A stretch of 64,000 nucleotides of DNA from Pseudomonas paralactis (GTDB lineage Bacteria; Pseudomonadota; Gammaproteobacteria; Pseudomonadales; Pseudomonadaceae). The stretch covers positions 1 through 64,000 of the forward strand of contig NZ_JYLN01000009.1 of NCBI RefSeq assembly GCF_001439735.1, written 5' to 3'. Made by a program: the position numbers and the translations under genes. The notes under the pieces are model-generated. The model was not told where the DNA came from. It was given only the letters and a program-made list of their open reading frames with translations, and ran no database searches. Positions 1 to 8,626 of this stretch are shown here, piece after piece. Within the stretch, counting starts at the first letter, position 1. Every line of letters begins with the position of its first letter.

Positions 1-41
1 TCGGCTGACAAAGACTGATTGATCGTCGTATGCTTTTTCAT
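1..41 (-). CDS. Possible 5' end of an unidentified gene leaving the window
   Basis: On the minus strand an ATG at 41-39 opens a frame reading MKKHTTINQSLSA that runs off the left edge without a stop. A purine-rich GAGGGCGAG lies just upstream and could serve as a ribosome binding site. Only 13 codons are visible, so the product cannot be named and the call could be chance. Confidence 0.25.
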   Translation of the reverse strand, partial: MKKHTTINQSLSA

Positions 42-149
42 GGGCTCGCCCTCGCTGTCGTTGGCTTCTATAAGAATGCCACCGTGGCGCATAGACGCCT
101 CGGCTTGGGCGAGTCCATCTAATTACATATAGAGCAGGAGGGGGGTGAA

Positions 150-713
150 TTACAGGCCGGGCCAGGCCTGGACGAACGGCGTCAGGTCTTCCTTCGGCGC
201 GGTGCGTGGCGGGTTCTGCGGTGTGCCCAAGTAGAGAAAACCAATCACTTCTTCATTCGCCGCCAGCCCCAGGCCTTTGGCGACATGGGCAGAGTAGGAC
301 AATTCGCCGGTACGCCACACTGCACCAATCCCCTGGGCATACGCCGCCAGCAGGATGCCGTGGGCCGCACAGGCTGCCGCCAGCAATTGCTCGGACTTGG
401 GCACCTTGAAGTGCTCTTGCAGGCGCGCAATCACCACCACTACCAACGGCGCACGCAGCGGGCCGTTCTGGGCCTTGTCGATGACAGCTTGCGGTGCGTC
501 GGCATCCTGCAGCCGGGCGGCTTCGGCCAACAGCGTGCCCATCTGCTCACGGGCTGCACCTTCTACGGTAAGGAAACGCCAAGGGCGCAACTGACCATGA
601 TCGGGCGCACGCATGGCGGCAGCGAACAACAGGTCGCGCTGCTCCTGGGTCGGTGCCGGGTCAAGTAAACGCGGCACGGAAACACGGTTGAGCAAAGCGT
701 CGAGAGCCTGCAT
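150..713 (-). CDS. Nitroreductase family protein (YdjA-like)
   Basis: This 187-residue protein has the size and layout of the small single-domain FMN nitroreductases related to E. coli YdjA. The N-terminal stretch RAPDHGQLRPWRF matches the FMN-phosphate contact region, GIGAVWRTG lies in the mid-C-terminal half, and FLYLGTP is the usual C-terminal strand. Such enzymes are soluble flavoproteins that use NAD(P)H to reduce nitro or quinone compounds; the physiological substrate is usually unknown. The start is supported by GGAGG six bases before the ATG. It is divergent from the DUF1111 operon, with about 140 bp between the two starts. Family call is firm, substrate unknown. Confidence 0.88.
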   Translation of the reverse strand: MQALDALLNRVSVPRLLDPAPTQEQRDLLFAAAMRAPDHGQLRPWRFLTVEGAAREQMGTLLAEAARLQDADAPQAVIDKAQNGPLRAPLVVVVIARLQEHFKVPKSEQLLAAACAAHGILLAAYAQGIGAVWRTGELSYSAHVAKGLGLAANEEVIGFLYLGTPQNPPRTAPKEDLTPFVQAWPGL

Positions 714-776
714 TGGCCACCTCCAGAAAAAAATGTGCGGTCATTCTAGCGGGAAAGAATCGCGATGCCACCAAAC

Positions 777-793
777 GATAATTGCTCTTATTC
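777..793 (+). promoter_or_regulatory. Weak candidate Fur-like box before the DUF1111-imelysin operon
   Basis: GATAATTGCTCTTATTC keeps one GATAAT half and an imperfect second half of the 19-bp Fur consensus. It lies about 60 bp upstream of the first gene of an operon whose family members are often iron-linked. The match is only about half of the consensus, so this is a suggestion. Confidence 0.25.
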
Positions 794-853
794 AAACCGC
801 CCGGCCCTGTTAGACTTTGCGACCAGATTTTGCGCCCTCGTCCAGGAATCTCG

Positions 854-2281
854 ATGTTCCGTTCGCTTTCTTACCTGTCTGCAGCGTTGATGGCTCTATG
901 CCTGACGGCTTGCGACGACGCCCCTCGCTTCACCAAGGCCGAGCCGGGTGAATCGCGATCCGGTGGCGCGACGACGGTAAACAAGCGCGACCAGAACGCC
1001 TTTTCCCTGCCCTCGGCCAACCTGGCGCCCACCCGTCGCCTGGACTTCAGCGTCGGCAACAGCTTTTTCCGCAACCCCTGGGTGATTGCGCCAGCCACCA
1101 CCACGGCTCGGGATGGCCTGGGCCCGCTGTTCAATACCAACGCCTGCCAGAACTGCCATATCAAGGATGGCCGTGGCCACCCGCCACTGCCCGACGCACC
1201 CAATGCCGTGTCGATGCTGGTGCGCCTATCTGTTCCCGATGCCCCGCATTACGCCAAGCTCATCGAACAGATCGGCGTGGTACCCGAGCCAGTCTACGGC
1301 GGACAGCTTCAGGATATGGCGGTGCCCGGCGTTGCGCCGGAAGGCAAGGTGCGGGTCGACTACACACCGGTCACCGTCAGGTTCAAGGACGGTACGGTGG
1401 TTGAATTGCGCAAGCCCGACCTGCAGATTACCCAACTCGGCTACGGCCCGATGCACCCCGACACACGCTTCTCGGCGCGTATCGCCCCGCCGATGATCGG
1501 CCTGGGCCTGCTCGAAGCAATCAGTGACGCCGATATCCTGCGCAACACCGACCCCAAGACCGCCGACAAAGACGCCATCGTCGGCCGCGCCAATTGGGTC
1601 TGGGATGACGCCCAGCATAAAACCGTCCTCGGGCGTTTTGGCTGGAAAGCCGGGCAACCCAACCTCAATCAACAAAATGTTCACGCGTTTTCGGGTGATA
1701 TGGGCCTCACGACTTCCCTGAGACCCTTCGATGACTGCACCGACGCCCAAGTGGCCTGCAAACAGGCGCCCAATGGCAACGGCCCTGACGGCGAGCCGGA
1801 AGTCAGCGATAACATCCTGCGCCTGGTACTGTTCTACACCCGCAACCTCGCAGTGCCTGCACGTCGGGACGTCAACACGCCTCAAGTGCTGGCCGGCAAG
1901 AACCTGTTCTACCAGGCCGGTTGCCAGGGCTGCCACACGCCGACATTCACCACGGCCGCCAACGCCGCCGAACCTGAACTGGCCAACCAGGTGATCCGCC
2001 CGTACAGCGACCTGTTGTTGCACGATATGGGCGAAGGCCTGGCCGACAACCGCACTGAATTCAAAGCCACTGGCCGTGAGTGGCGCACCCCGCCGCTGTG
2101 GGGCATTGGCCTGACGCAAACCGTCAGTGGCCACACCCAGTTTTTGCATGATGGCCGCGCCCGCAACCTGCTTGAGGCCGTGCTGTGGCACGGCGGGCAA
2201 GCACAAGCGGCGCAGCAACATGTGTTGTCGTTTAACGCCGAGCAGCGTGCCGCGTTGCTGGCGTTCCTGAATTCTTTATAA
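854..2281 (+). CDS. Di-haem oxidoreductase-like lipoprotein (DUF1111)
   Basis: The 475-residue product starts at the ATG at 854, which puts a clean lipoprotein signal peptide at the N-terminus (lipobox LTAC, lipidated Cys20); the frame is open upstream to 782 but that extension would bury the signal. Two c-type haem sites are visible, C98QNCH102 and C357QGCH361, as expected for the DUF1111 'thiol oxidoreductase-like' family related to di-haem peroxidases. It should be anchored in the outer or inner membrane and face the periplasm. It heads an operon with an imelysin-like lipoprotein and a DUF1513 protein, a conserved Pseudomonas set often tied to iron. Its substrate is not established. Confidence 0.85.
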   Translation: MFRSLSYLSAALMALCLTACDDAPRFTKAEPGESRSGGATTVNKRDQNAFSLPSANLAPTRRLDFSVGNSFFRNPWVIAPATTTARDGLGPLFNTNACQNCHIKDGRGHPPLPDAPNAVSMLVRLSVPDAPHYAKLIEQIGVVPEPVYGGQLQDMAVPGVAPEGKVRVDYTPVTVRFKDGTVVELRKPDLQITQLGYGPMHPDTRFSARIAPPMIGLGLLEAISDADILRNTDPKTADKDAIVGRANWVWDDAQHKTVLGRFGWKAGQPNLNQQNVHAFSGDMGLTTSLRPFDDCTDAQVACKQAPNGNGPDGEPEVSDNILRLVLFYTRNLAVPARRDVNTPQVLAGKNLFYQAGCQGCHTPTFTTAANAAEPELANQVIRPYSDLLLHDMGEGLADNRTEFKATGREWRTPPLWGIGLTQTVSGHTQFLHDGRARNLLEAVLWHGGQAQAAQQHVLSFNAEQRAALLAFLNSL

Positions 2282-2312
2282 GCTTTGCCCCACTCACAGA
2301 AGGGAGCTCGAC

Positions 2313-3377
2313 ATGTTTCGTCCCAAGTTGTTGTTCACCAGCCTCGCCGCCCTTGCCCTGGGCGCGTGCTCGCCCCAGGATCCGCAAGCGGTGACCTCGG
2401 CGGCCATCGCCAAGCAGGTGATCCTGCCGACCTACAGCCGTTGGGTTGAAGCCGACCGTCAACTGGCCGTCAGCGCCCTGGCCTACTGCCAGGGCAAGGA
2501 AAGCCTGGACACCGCCCGCGCCGACTTCCTGCACGCGCAAAAAGCCTGGGCCGAATTGCAACCGCTGCTGATCGGCCCGCTGGCCGAGGGCAACCGCGCC
2601 TGGCAGGTGCAGTTCTGGCCGGACAAGAAGAACCTGGTCGGTCGCCAGGTCGAGCAACTGGTCAGCGCCCAGCCGCAGATCGATGCGGCCGCCCTGGCCA
2701 AATCCAGTGTGGTGGTGCAGGGCCTGTCGGCCTACGAATACATCCTCTACGACGCCAAGCCCGACGTCGCCGACGAGGCCCAGAAAGCCCGCTATTGCCC
2801 GTTGCTGATGGCCATCGGCGAGCGCCAGAAAGTCCTGGCCGAGGAGATCCTCGCCAGCTGGAACAGCACCGACGGTATGCTCGCGCAGATGACCAAGTTT
2901 CCGAACCAGCGCTACGCTGATTCCCACGAAGCCATCGCCGATCTGCTGCGCGTGCAAGTGACGGCGCTGGACACCCTTAAGAAAAAACTCGGCACCCCGA
3001 TGGGCCGCCAGACCAAGGGCATTCCACAACCCTTCCAGGCCGATGCATGGCGCAGCCAGTCCTCCCTGCAAAGCCTGGAGGCCAGCCTCGCCGCCGCACA
3101 GACCGTGTGGGTGGGTGTCGACAACAAAGGCCTGCGCGGCCTGTTGCCCAGCGATCAGAAGCCGTTGGCCGAGAAGATCGACGCCGCCTATGCCGCGTCG
3201 CTGAAACTGTTCGCCAGCAACCAGCGCTCCCTCAACGAACTGTTGAACGATGACGCCGGGCGCCAGCAACTCAACGATATCTACGACAGCCTCAATGTGG
3301 TCCATCGCCTTCACGAGGGCGAGCTGGCCAAAGCATTGGGCGTCCAACTGGGCTTTAACGCCAACGACGGTGACTGA
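2313..3377 (+). CDS. Imelysin-like lipoprotein (peptidase M75 / IrpA type)
   Basis: A 354-residue lipoprotein with lipobox LGAC (Cys19) and an all-helical imelysin-type body. An AGGGAG ribosome binding site precedes the ATG. Imelysins are periplasmic or surface proteins associated with iron uptake; the classical ones carry a GxHxxE motif. Here the equivalent place appears to read LSAYEYILYD, so the histidine is absent and peptidase activity is doubtful; a binding or scaffolding role is more likely. It lies 31 bp after the DUF1111 gene, and its stop codon overlaps the start of the DUF1513 gene, so the three are probably co-translated. Confidence 0.85.
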   Translation: MFRPKLLFTSLAALALGACSPQDPQAVTSAAIAKQVILPTYSRWVEADRQLAVSALAYCQGKESLDTARADFLHAQKAWAELQPLLIGPLAEGNRAWQVQFWPDKKNLVGRQVEQLVSAQPQIDAAALAKSSVVVQGLSAYEYILYDAKPDVADEAQKARYCPLLMAIGERQKVLAEEILASWNSTDGMLAQMTKFPNQRYADSHEAIADLLRVQVTALDTLKKKLGTPMGRQTKGIPQPFQADAWRSQSSLQSLEASLAAAQTVWVGVDNKGLRGLLPSDQKPLAEKIDAAYAASLKLFASNQRSLNELLNDDAGRQQLNDIYDSLNVVHRLHEGELAKALGVQLGFNANDGD

Positions 3378-4477
3378 TGATGCTCAGGCGACAGGCTTTG
3401 GCGCTCGGTAGCGTGTTGCTCAGCGCCCTCACGTTGGGCGGCTGGACGCTGTTCAAAGGCAAAGACAAGGGGCCGCTGCTGCTCTCGGCACGCGATGATG
3501 CCGATGGCAAGCACTACGCTGTCGGCTACCGCCTGGACGGCAAGCCGGTCTTTGCCACCCAGGTCGGCCAGCGTTGCCACGACATCATCAACCACCCGAC
3601 GCTGCCGATTGCGCTGTTCGTCGCCCGTCGTCCGGGCACCGAGAGCTACCTGATCGACGTGCGCGACGGCACGCTGCTGCAAACCATCACCTCAAACGCC
3701 AACCGCCACTTTTACGGCCATGCGGTGATCCACAAGAGCGGCGACTGGCTGTACGCCACCGAGAACGACACCTCCGATCCCGGTCGCGGGTTGTTGGGTG
3801 TGTACACGTTTGAAGGCGAGCGGCTGGTGCACAGCGGTGAGATTTCCACCCACGGTATCGGCCCGCATCAGGTGTCATGGATGCCCGACGGTGAAACCCT
3901 GGTGGTGGCCAACGGCGGCATTCGCACCGAAGCCGAAAGCCGCGTGGAGATGAACCTCAACGCCATGGAACCGAGCCTGGTGTTGATGCAGCGCGATGGC
4001 ACCCTGATCAGCAAGGAAACGTTGGGCCAGCAGATGAACAGCGTGCGCCACATGGGGATCGCCAGCGATGGCACCATCCTCACCGGGCAGCAGTTCATGG
4101 GGCCGTCCCAGGAGCGTTCAGAGTTACTGGCGATCAAGCGCCCGGGCCAGCCTTTTGTGGCTTTCCCGGTGGCCGATGAGCAACTGCAAGCGATGGGGCA
4201 TTACACCGCCAGCGTGGCGGTGCACAACGAACTGCGCCTGGTGGCGCTGACAGCACCGCGTGGCAACCGTTTCTTCATCTGGGATATGGACAGCGCTGAG
4301 CTGCGCCTGGATGGCCCCTTGCCCGACTGTGCGGGGGTGGGTGCTGTGGCGGATGGCTTTGTGGTGACATCCGGTCAGGGGCGTTGCCGCTTCTATGACT
4401 GCCGCCAGGAAAAGTTACTGGCAACACCACTGGAGTTACCGGCGGGGTTCTGGGACAACCACCTGCACATGGCCTGA
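3377..4477 (+). CDS. DUF1513 protein, probable exported beta-propeller
   Basis: This 366-residue protein begins MMLRRQALALGSVLLSAL, a twin-arginine-like export signal followed by a hydrophobic stretch. The rest is rich in repeated beta-strand motifs (GHAVIHKSGDWLYATEND, HGIGPHQVSWMPDG, RHMGIASDGTIL) typical of DUF1513 and seven-bladed propellers. The ATG at 3377 shares its A with the TGA stop of the preceding gene; a second ATG follows directly. It is the last gene of the DUF1111-imelysin-DUF1513 operon and is followed by a REPIN. Biochemical function is unknown; export to the periplasm is an inference from the N-terminus. Confidence 0.82.
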   Translation: MMLRRQALALGSVLLSALTLGGWTLFKGKDKGPLLLSARDDADGKHYAVGYRLDGKPVFATQVGQRCHDIINHPTLPIALFVARRPGTESYLIDVRDGTLLQTITSNANRHFYGHAVIHKSGDWLYATENDTSDPGRGLLGVYTFEGERLVHSGEISTHGIGPHQVSWMPDGETLVVANGGIRTEAESRVEMNLNAMEPSLVLMQRDGTLISKETLGQQMNSVRHMGIASDGTILTGQQFMGPSQERSELLAIKRPGQPFVAFPVADEQLQAMGHYTASVAVHNELRLVALTAPRGNRFFIWDMDSAELRLDGPLPDCAGVGAVADGFVVTSGQGRCRFYDCRQEKLLATPLELPAGFWDNHLHMA

Positions 4478-4488
4478 AATGACCCTTC

Positions 4489-4588
4489 TGTAGGAGCGAG
4501 CTTGCTCGCGAAGATCGCCAACGATAACGCGCCCATCCTGGATGAACGCGCCGTCCTCAGGTTTTTCGCGAGCAAGCTCGCTCCTACA
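4489..4588. repeat. REPIN (GAGCGAGCTTGCTCGCGA family)
   Basis: Two inverted REP units, TGTAGGAGCGAGCTTGCTCG and its complement, face each other across about 50 bp. The same arrangement recurs at 11367, 29524 and 34149. It lies just after the DUF1513 gene. Confidence 0.9.
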
Positions 4589-4606
4589 ACAGTTAAAGCG
4601 TCAGGC

Positions 4607-4639
4607 ATAAAAAAAGGGCCTCGCATCGCAAGGCCCTTT
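4607..4639 (-). terminator. Rho-independent terminator of the colRS-inaA operon
   Basis: Read on the minus strand, AAAGGGCCTTGCG pairs with CGAGGCCCTTT and is followed by a run of Ts. It lies about 20 bases downstream of the last gene of the minus-strand operon. Confidence 0.8.
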
Positions 4640-4657
4640 CCGGGGGTTTGACTCGTT

Positions 4658-4885
4658 TCAACTGTGCGGCCTCATCGCTTGAGACATCCCGAACATGAAT
4701 AACAGCAAATCATGATCCGGCTTGACCGCCACACTCGCCTTGGCAATACGCGGCAGCAGGCATTGCCCGCCACCGTCTACAGCACTGAGCACCTGTGTGC
4801 GAGGTTGTTCCCATGCGGCCAGGGCCAGGGCTGATATGCCCAATGCCCCGACCAAAAACAAACCTCGTGCTATTTCTAGCTTCAT
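4658..4885 (-). CDS. Small membrane-anchored or exported peptide of unknown function
   Basis: The 75-residue product starts MKLEIARGLFLVGALGISAL, one hydrophobic segment that could be a signal peptide or membrane anchor, followed by a short polar tail with one cysteine (GGGQCLLP). I do not recognise the family. Its ATG overlaps the TGA of inaA in an ATGA junction, which implies translational coupling, and it is followed at once by a strong terminator, so it is the true last gene of the colR-colS-methyltransferase-inaA operon. A role in the envelope is a guess from this context. Confidence 0.65.
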   Translation of the reverse strand: MKLEIARGLFLVGALGISALALAAWEQPRTQVLSAVDGGGQCLLPRIAKASVAVKPDHDLLLFMFGMSQAMRPHS

Positions 4886-5601
4886 CTGGTTAAACCCTTG
4901 ATAGCGCTGCCAAACGCCGTCTCGTAAAAGTAGCTGAGTTTTTTCCAGTCGGTATCATTCCACGACGAATGGCGGCGCAATTGCAGCATGTCGTGGGACG
5001 CGGCCCGATAAGCGGTCAAACGCTGGCGACATTTTTCAAAGTCCAGCAGCGCCACTTCCACAATTGCCGCATCAGGCTCACCGGTTACCCGAACGAAAAT
5101 GTGCTTGATATACAGGCAACCGTGTTGCCAGCGGCCTTTGTGCATACGGGCCAGGGTACCGGCCAATTCCTGGAGCAAACGCTCGTGGACCGCCTCGCCG
5201 TACTGCTCACGGCCACCGGCGGCATACCAGTTTTCGATTTCGTCGAAACCGTCAAGGGACGCGGTCACCAACAGGGCTTTCCATTGATGTTGCGGGTCGC
5301 GTCGCGCCTCGCAAAACACCAACTCCGGTACGCGCACATCCAGCAAACGCAGGCCCTTCAAGGCATCACGCTCACGCAGCACGGTCGGACGCCCAAAGGG
5401 ATGCAACCAGCTGCGGTAGATGTGGCCGGTCTGACGCTTGCAATACAGCAAACGCCCATTAGGGCTGACCACCCGCTGCACACCACTTTCACCGCCACGC
5501 CGGCGATTGGGTTCTTCGACCCACTCACCCTTCTGACGCCAGAAATAATCAAACCGCTCCTCGGGAGCTACATGACTGCCTGCTACGCACTCAACTGCCA
5601 T
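4882..5601 (-). CDS. inaA: InaA / WapQ-type lipopolysaccharide kinase-like protein
   Basis: This 239-residue protein belongs to the Kdo/WaaP kinase-like family that includes InaA. The kinase signature is visible as KRQTGHIYRSWLHP (phosphate-binding lysine region), HGCLYIKHIFVRV (catalytic-loop equivalent) and VALLDFEKCRQ (metal-binding DFE in place of DFG). In P. putida and P. fluorescens a gene of this type follows colR, colS and a methyltransferase, exactly as here. It probably phosphorylates a sugar in the LPS core or acts on the inner face of the membrane; the substrate is not proven. It is four bases from the methyltransferase gene and overlaps the 75-residue gene after it. Confidence 0.82.
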   Translation of the reverse strand: MAVECVAGSHVAPEERFDYFWRQKGEWVEEPNRRRGGESGVQRVVSPNGRLLYCKRQTGHIYRSWLHPFGRPTVLRERDALKGLRLLDVRVPELVFCEARRDPQHQWKALLVTASLDGFDEIENWYAAGGREQYGEAVHERLLQELAGTLARMHKGRWQHGCLYIKHIFVRVTGEPDAAIVEVALLDFEKCRQRLTAYRAASHDMLQLRRHSSWNDTDWKKLSYFYETAFGSAIKGLTR

Positions 5602-5604
5602 CTG

Positions 5605-6285
5605 TTACCTCTTGCGCAATACATACACTCGCCACATGGCGTAGAGCGGTATGAAGTCCAGGGATTCCTGAACACGGAAACCGGCCTGCTCGAATTCTGC
5701 CTCGACAGTAGCAGCCGGTAACACAAACCGGTTTTGGTAACCTTCCTGCTCACCTCTATTGCGACGACGTACTTCGCTGCGCTTGCGCTTCCAGGCCTTG
5801 AAATTGCCGTCCACCCACAGCGAAATAATCACGCTGTCGCGGGTAACCCGCTGAAACTCGCGCAGTATTGTCAGCCTGTGCTCCGGTTCACCGATGTGGT
5901 GCATCAAGCGCATGCAGAAAATACTGTCGACGGAGTTATCTGGCAAATCGATATCAAAGGCAGATGTCTGCAAAGGGCGTACCCGTTTCACCACCTCCGC
6001 CGGTTGAGCGGTAGTGGCGATCTTTAACATCGACGCCGAATTATCAGCCCCGATAATCACACGGTTGGGTTTTTCGGCCAGCAACGGCCAGAAACGTCCG
6101 GCACCACAAGGCAAGTCCAGCACCAGGCCTGGCTCACCAGCCATGGCCAGTGCACCGCGCGCCAGTTGCTCGTCGCGTTTGTGGGACAACCGGCGAGCCA
6201 GATTGTCCTGATGTTTGAGTAAATATTGCTGCGCGTGTTGATCGTCGTACTTTTCGGAAAATTCCAACTTGATTGGGGAAGGCAT
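5605..6285 (-). CDS. Class I SAM-dependent methyltransferase of the colRS operon (orf222 type)
   Basis: A 226-residue Rossmann-fold methyltransferase: motif I is VLDLPCGAGRFWP (SAM binding), followed by IIGADNSASML (acidic loop of motif II) and a post-I motif DNSVDSIFCMRLMHHI. It lies between colS and inaA, matching the methyltransferase gene called orf222 or PP_0903 in earlier work on ColRS. Deletions in this operon were reported to affect outer-membrane function, which suggests a lipid or LPS substrate, but no motif here identifies it. There is about 190 bp between colS and this gene, so an internal promoter is possible. Confidence 0.82.
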   Translation of the reverse strand: MPSPIKLEFSEKYDDQHAQQYLLKHQDNLARRLSHKRDEQLARGALAMAGEPGLVLDLPCGAGRFWPLLAEKPNRVIIGADNSASMLKIATTAQPAEVVKRVRPLQTSAFDIDLPDNSVDSIFCMRLMHHIGEPEHRLTILREFQRVTRDSVIISLWVDGNFKAWKRKRSEVRRRNRGEQEGYQNRFVLPAATVEAEFEQAGFRVQESLDFIPLYAMWRVYVLRKR

Positions 6286-6473
6286 CGTACGTCTCCGGTA
6301 ACTAATGCCTACAACCTTAAGCAGCTAAACGTAATCAACAGGTCAACTCATTGTGAAAATCTTGTCCTGTCCAAATGCATACATTTCAAGACTTTACAGA
6401 AACATTCAGTAGCATCGGGCCATCTTCGCTGAAAAGCAGGCAGTCTGCATCCGCAAAGCGACAGACTGAACGG

Positions 6474-7754
6474 TCAGGTTTTGACCTGGCTCAATTCCAC
6501 ATGAAAACGGCAGCCATTGGGCTCCATGGTCGTCAAGCTCACGCTCCAGCCCTGGCTTTCGCAGATCCGTTGCACCAGCGAAAGGCCCAGCCCCAGCCCC
6601 TCGCCACGGTTCTCGCTGCCACGCACAAAAGGCTCGAACATTGCTTCGCGCTTGTCTTCAGGAATACCCACGCCAGAGTCCTCCACCACAAAACCACTCG
6701 GCTCCAGCGTGAGGCGGATAAACCCTTGCTCGGTGTAATGCAGTGCATTGCGCAACAGGTTACCCATCACCGCGTGCAGGAACGTGGTGTTGTAGCGGGT
6801 ATCCAGTGGGTTGCCAGGGCAGTAGATCAACTCAAGGCCTTTTTGCTCGATAGGCCCACGCCAGATTCCGAGCAAGTCCTCGGCGACCTGCGTCAGGTTG
6901 ACCTGAGCCGACATGGCGGTGTCGTCGTGTTTGGCGCGGGCCAGCATCAGGAAGGTCTGCACCAGTTCACGCATTTCTTCACAGGCCCGCGCGATTCGCT
7001 GGACCTGGTTACGACCGCGTTGATCGATGGCCGGGTTTTCCAGCAGCAGTTCACACGAGCTGGCCAGCACCATCAAGGGCGTGCGCAACTCATGGCTTAC
7101 ATCGCTGGTAAACAACTGCTCACGGGACAACGCCTGTCGCAGACGACCCAGCGTGGCATCGAACGCCACCGCCAACTCGCCCACTTCATCGGCCGCATAG
7201 TCCGGCGCCAGAGGTGGCGCCAATCCCAGCAACTGGTCGCGATGGCGGACCTGGCGGGCCAGGCGCACCACCGGCGCCATCACCTTGCGGGCCAGCACCC
7301 AGCCGAGGAACACCGCCAGCGCCAGGCTGAGCACGAACCCCACCAGCACCACGGCAAACAGCACGCGCTCACGCTCTTCGAAATCGCTTTGATCCTGCAA
7401 CAGCACATAGCGCCGACCGTCGATCACCTCGACCATGGCGTGGTACGACAGGGATTCGCGAAAGACTTCGTGAAAGCCCGGGTCCAGATGCCGAAGATCC
7501 TTGGGCAACTCGAAATCGCCTTGCCCGCCGCTGAAGTAGAACAGCTGGTCCGGCTCCGGCCGATGTCGCCAGTCTTCCAGGCTGTCCATCAACAGCAAGC
7601 GTTGCAGGTCACCGCCCAGGCCCGCCGAGATCAACTTCTCTTCGACCAGGTGCACCGTCGCAACGATCCCCATGGCGAAGGCCCCCGCCACCAACGCACT
7701 CATCAAGGCAAAGGCGATGATGATCCGTTGGGCAAGGCTTTGCTTAAACTCCAT
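6474..7754 (-). CDS. colS: Sensor histidine kinase ColS
   Basis: A 426-residue inner-membrane kinase: transmembrane segment at about 11-33, a short periplasmic loop to about 130, a second transmembrane segment at 132-155, HAMP-like linker, HisKA with phospho-acceptor H221 (SDVSHELRTP) and an HATPase domain with GVGIPEDKREAMFEPF and GEGLGLGLSLV. Numbered from the ATG at 7754, H35, E38, H95, E96, E126 and E129 fall exactly on residues I recall as the metal-sensing set of P. putida ColS, including the ExxE motif (E126, E129). ColS responds to excess zinc or ferric iron. Its start overlaps the end of colR by 11 bases. An upstream in-frame ATG at 7784 is less likely. Confidence 0.92.
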   Translation of the reverse strand: MEFKQSLAQRIIIAFALMSALVAGAFAMGIVATVHLVEEKLISAGLGGDLQRLLLMDSLEDWRHRPEPDQLFYFSGGQGDFELPKDLRHLDPGFHEVFRESLSYHAMVEVIDGRRYVLLQDQSDFEERERVLFAVVLVGFVLSLALAVFLGWVLARKVMAPVVRLARQVRHRDQLLGLAPPLAPDYAADEVGELAVAFDATLGRLRQALSREQLFTSDVSHELRTPLMVLASSCELLLENPAIDQRGRNQVQRIARACEEMRELVQTFLMLARAKHDDTAMSAQVNLTQVAEDLLGIWRGPIEQKGLELIYCPGNPLDTRYNTTFLHAVMGNLLRNALHYTEQGFIRLTLEPSGFVVEDSGVGIPEDKREAMFEPFVRGSENRGEGLGLGLSLVQRICESQGWSVSLTTMEPNGCRFHVELSQVKT

Positions 7755-8427
7755 CACGGCCCTCGGCCAAGCGATAACCCACACCGTGCACCGTTTGCAA
7801 CAACGGCTTGGCGAAGGGCTTATCGATCACCTGGCGCAATTGATGAACATGGCTGCGCAGGCTGTCGCTGTCCGGGCAGTCATCGCCCCACAGGGCCTCT
7901 TCAAGAATCTCCCGGCGCAATACGTGCGGGCTCTTCTGCATCAACACCGCCAGCAGTTTCAGGCCTACGGGGTTGAGCTTGAGCAGGCGCCCTTCGCGGG
8001 TGACTTCCAACGTATCGAGGTCGTAGTTCAGGTCACCCACCTGCAGGGCACGGCGACCGCCACCCTGGGCCCGCCGCAACACCGCCTCGATCCGCGCGGC
8101 CAGTTCCGACAAGGCAAATGGCTTGAGCAGGTAATCATCAGCCCCGGATTTGAAGCCTTGCAGGCGATCATCCAGTTGATCGCGCGCAGTGAGCATGATC
8201 ACCGGCGTATCGCGGCGTGCGTCTTCGCGCAGGCGTTTGCACAGGGTGTAGCCATCGATGCCAGGCAGCATGATATCGAGCACGATCAGGTCGTAATGCT
8301 CGGTGGCCGCCAGGTGCAGGCCCGATAAGCCGTCCTGCGCACAGTCCACTGTGTAGCCTTTGAGCCCCAGGTAATCGGCCAGGTTGGCGAGGATATCGCG
8401 GTTGTCTTCAACCAAAAGAATTCGCAT
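7744..8427 (-). CDS. colR: Response regulator ColR (OmpR family)
   Basis: A 227-residue OmpR-type regulator. The receiver has the acidic pair E7-D8, phospho-acceptor D51 (LIVLDIMLPG), the conserved threonine in VIMLTARD and lysine in YLLKPFA; the C-terminal winged helix ends with the usual HVHQLRQVID and TVHGVGYRL. ColR with ColS controls genes for membrane lipids and LPS modification and protects against metals and some antibiotics. Here the gene is first in a minus-strand operon and divergent from the LTA-synthase-like gene, with a ColR-like box in between. Confidence 0.93.
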   Translation of the reverse strand: MRILLVEDNRDILANLADYLGLKGYTVDCAQDGLSGLHLAATEHYDLIVLDIMLPGIDGYTLCKRLREDARRDTPVIMLTARDQLDDRLQGFKSGADDYLLKPFALSELAARIEAVLRRAQGGGRRALQVGDLNYDLDTLEVTREGRLLKLNPVGLKLLAVLMQKSPHVLRREILEEALWGDDCPDSDSLRSHVHQLRQVIDKPFAKPLLQTVHGVGYRLAEGRDGV

Positions 8428-8542
8428 GGGCAGTGTCTCCGTACGCGGTAACGGCCGTGTTGGCTCGCGCAGCTTAAGGCCAAGCGAGGCTCAGGGATAG
8501 AGCTCAAAGGCCCACCGGCGAGGCTTTTCAACTGATTGCACG

Positions 8543-8559
8543 TCAAACGAGTTTTTCAC
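8543..8559 (+). promoter_or_regulatory. Candidate ColR-binding site between colR and the LTA-synthase-like gene
   Basis: TCAAACGAGTTTTTCAC ends in the TTTTTCAC core that I recall from the published P. putida ColR consensus, with matching A and C/G positions upstream. It sits about 70 bp before the ATG at 8627 and 115 bp before colR. The consensus is quoted from memory, so this needs a matrix scan. Confidence 0.4.
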
Positions 8560-8626
8560 TATAGCTTCACAAACCGACCACAGTGTCAGGGTGAAGATCG
8601 CGCCCATTGATCTAAGGAACCTGGAC

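Noticed and set aside
4489..4588. Spaced palindromic repeats as CRISPR
   Set aside because: The repeats are inverted pairs scattered singly through the window, with no regular spacers or cas genes; they are REPINs.
6375..7976. 533-codon open frame antisense to colS
   Set aside because: The colS frame carries all kinase motifs and matches known sensing residues, so the opposite frame is a shadow.
8591..8626. GTG start for the LTA-synthase-like protein
   Set aside because: It lacks a ribosome binding site, while the ATG at 8627 has AAGGA at good spacing.
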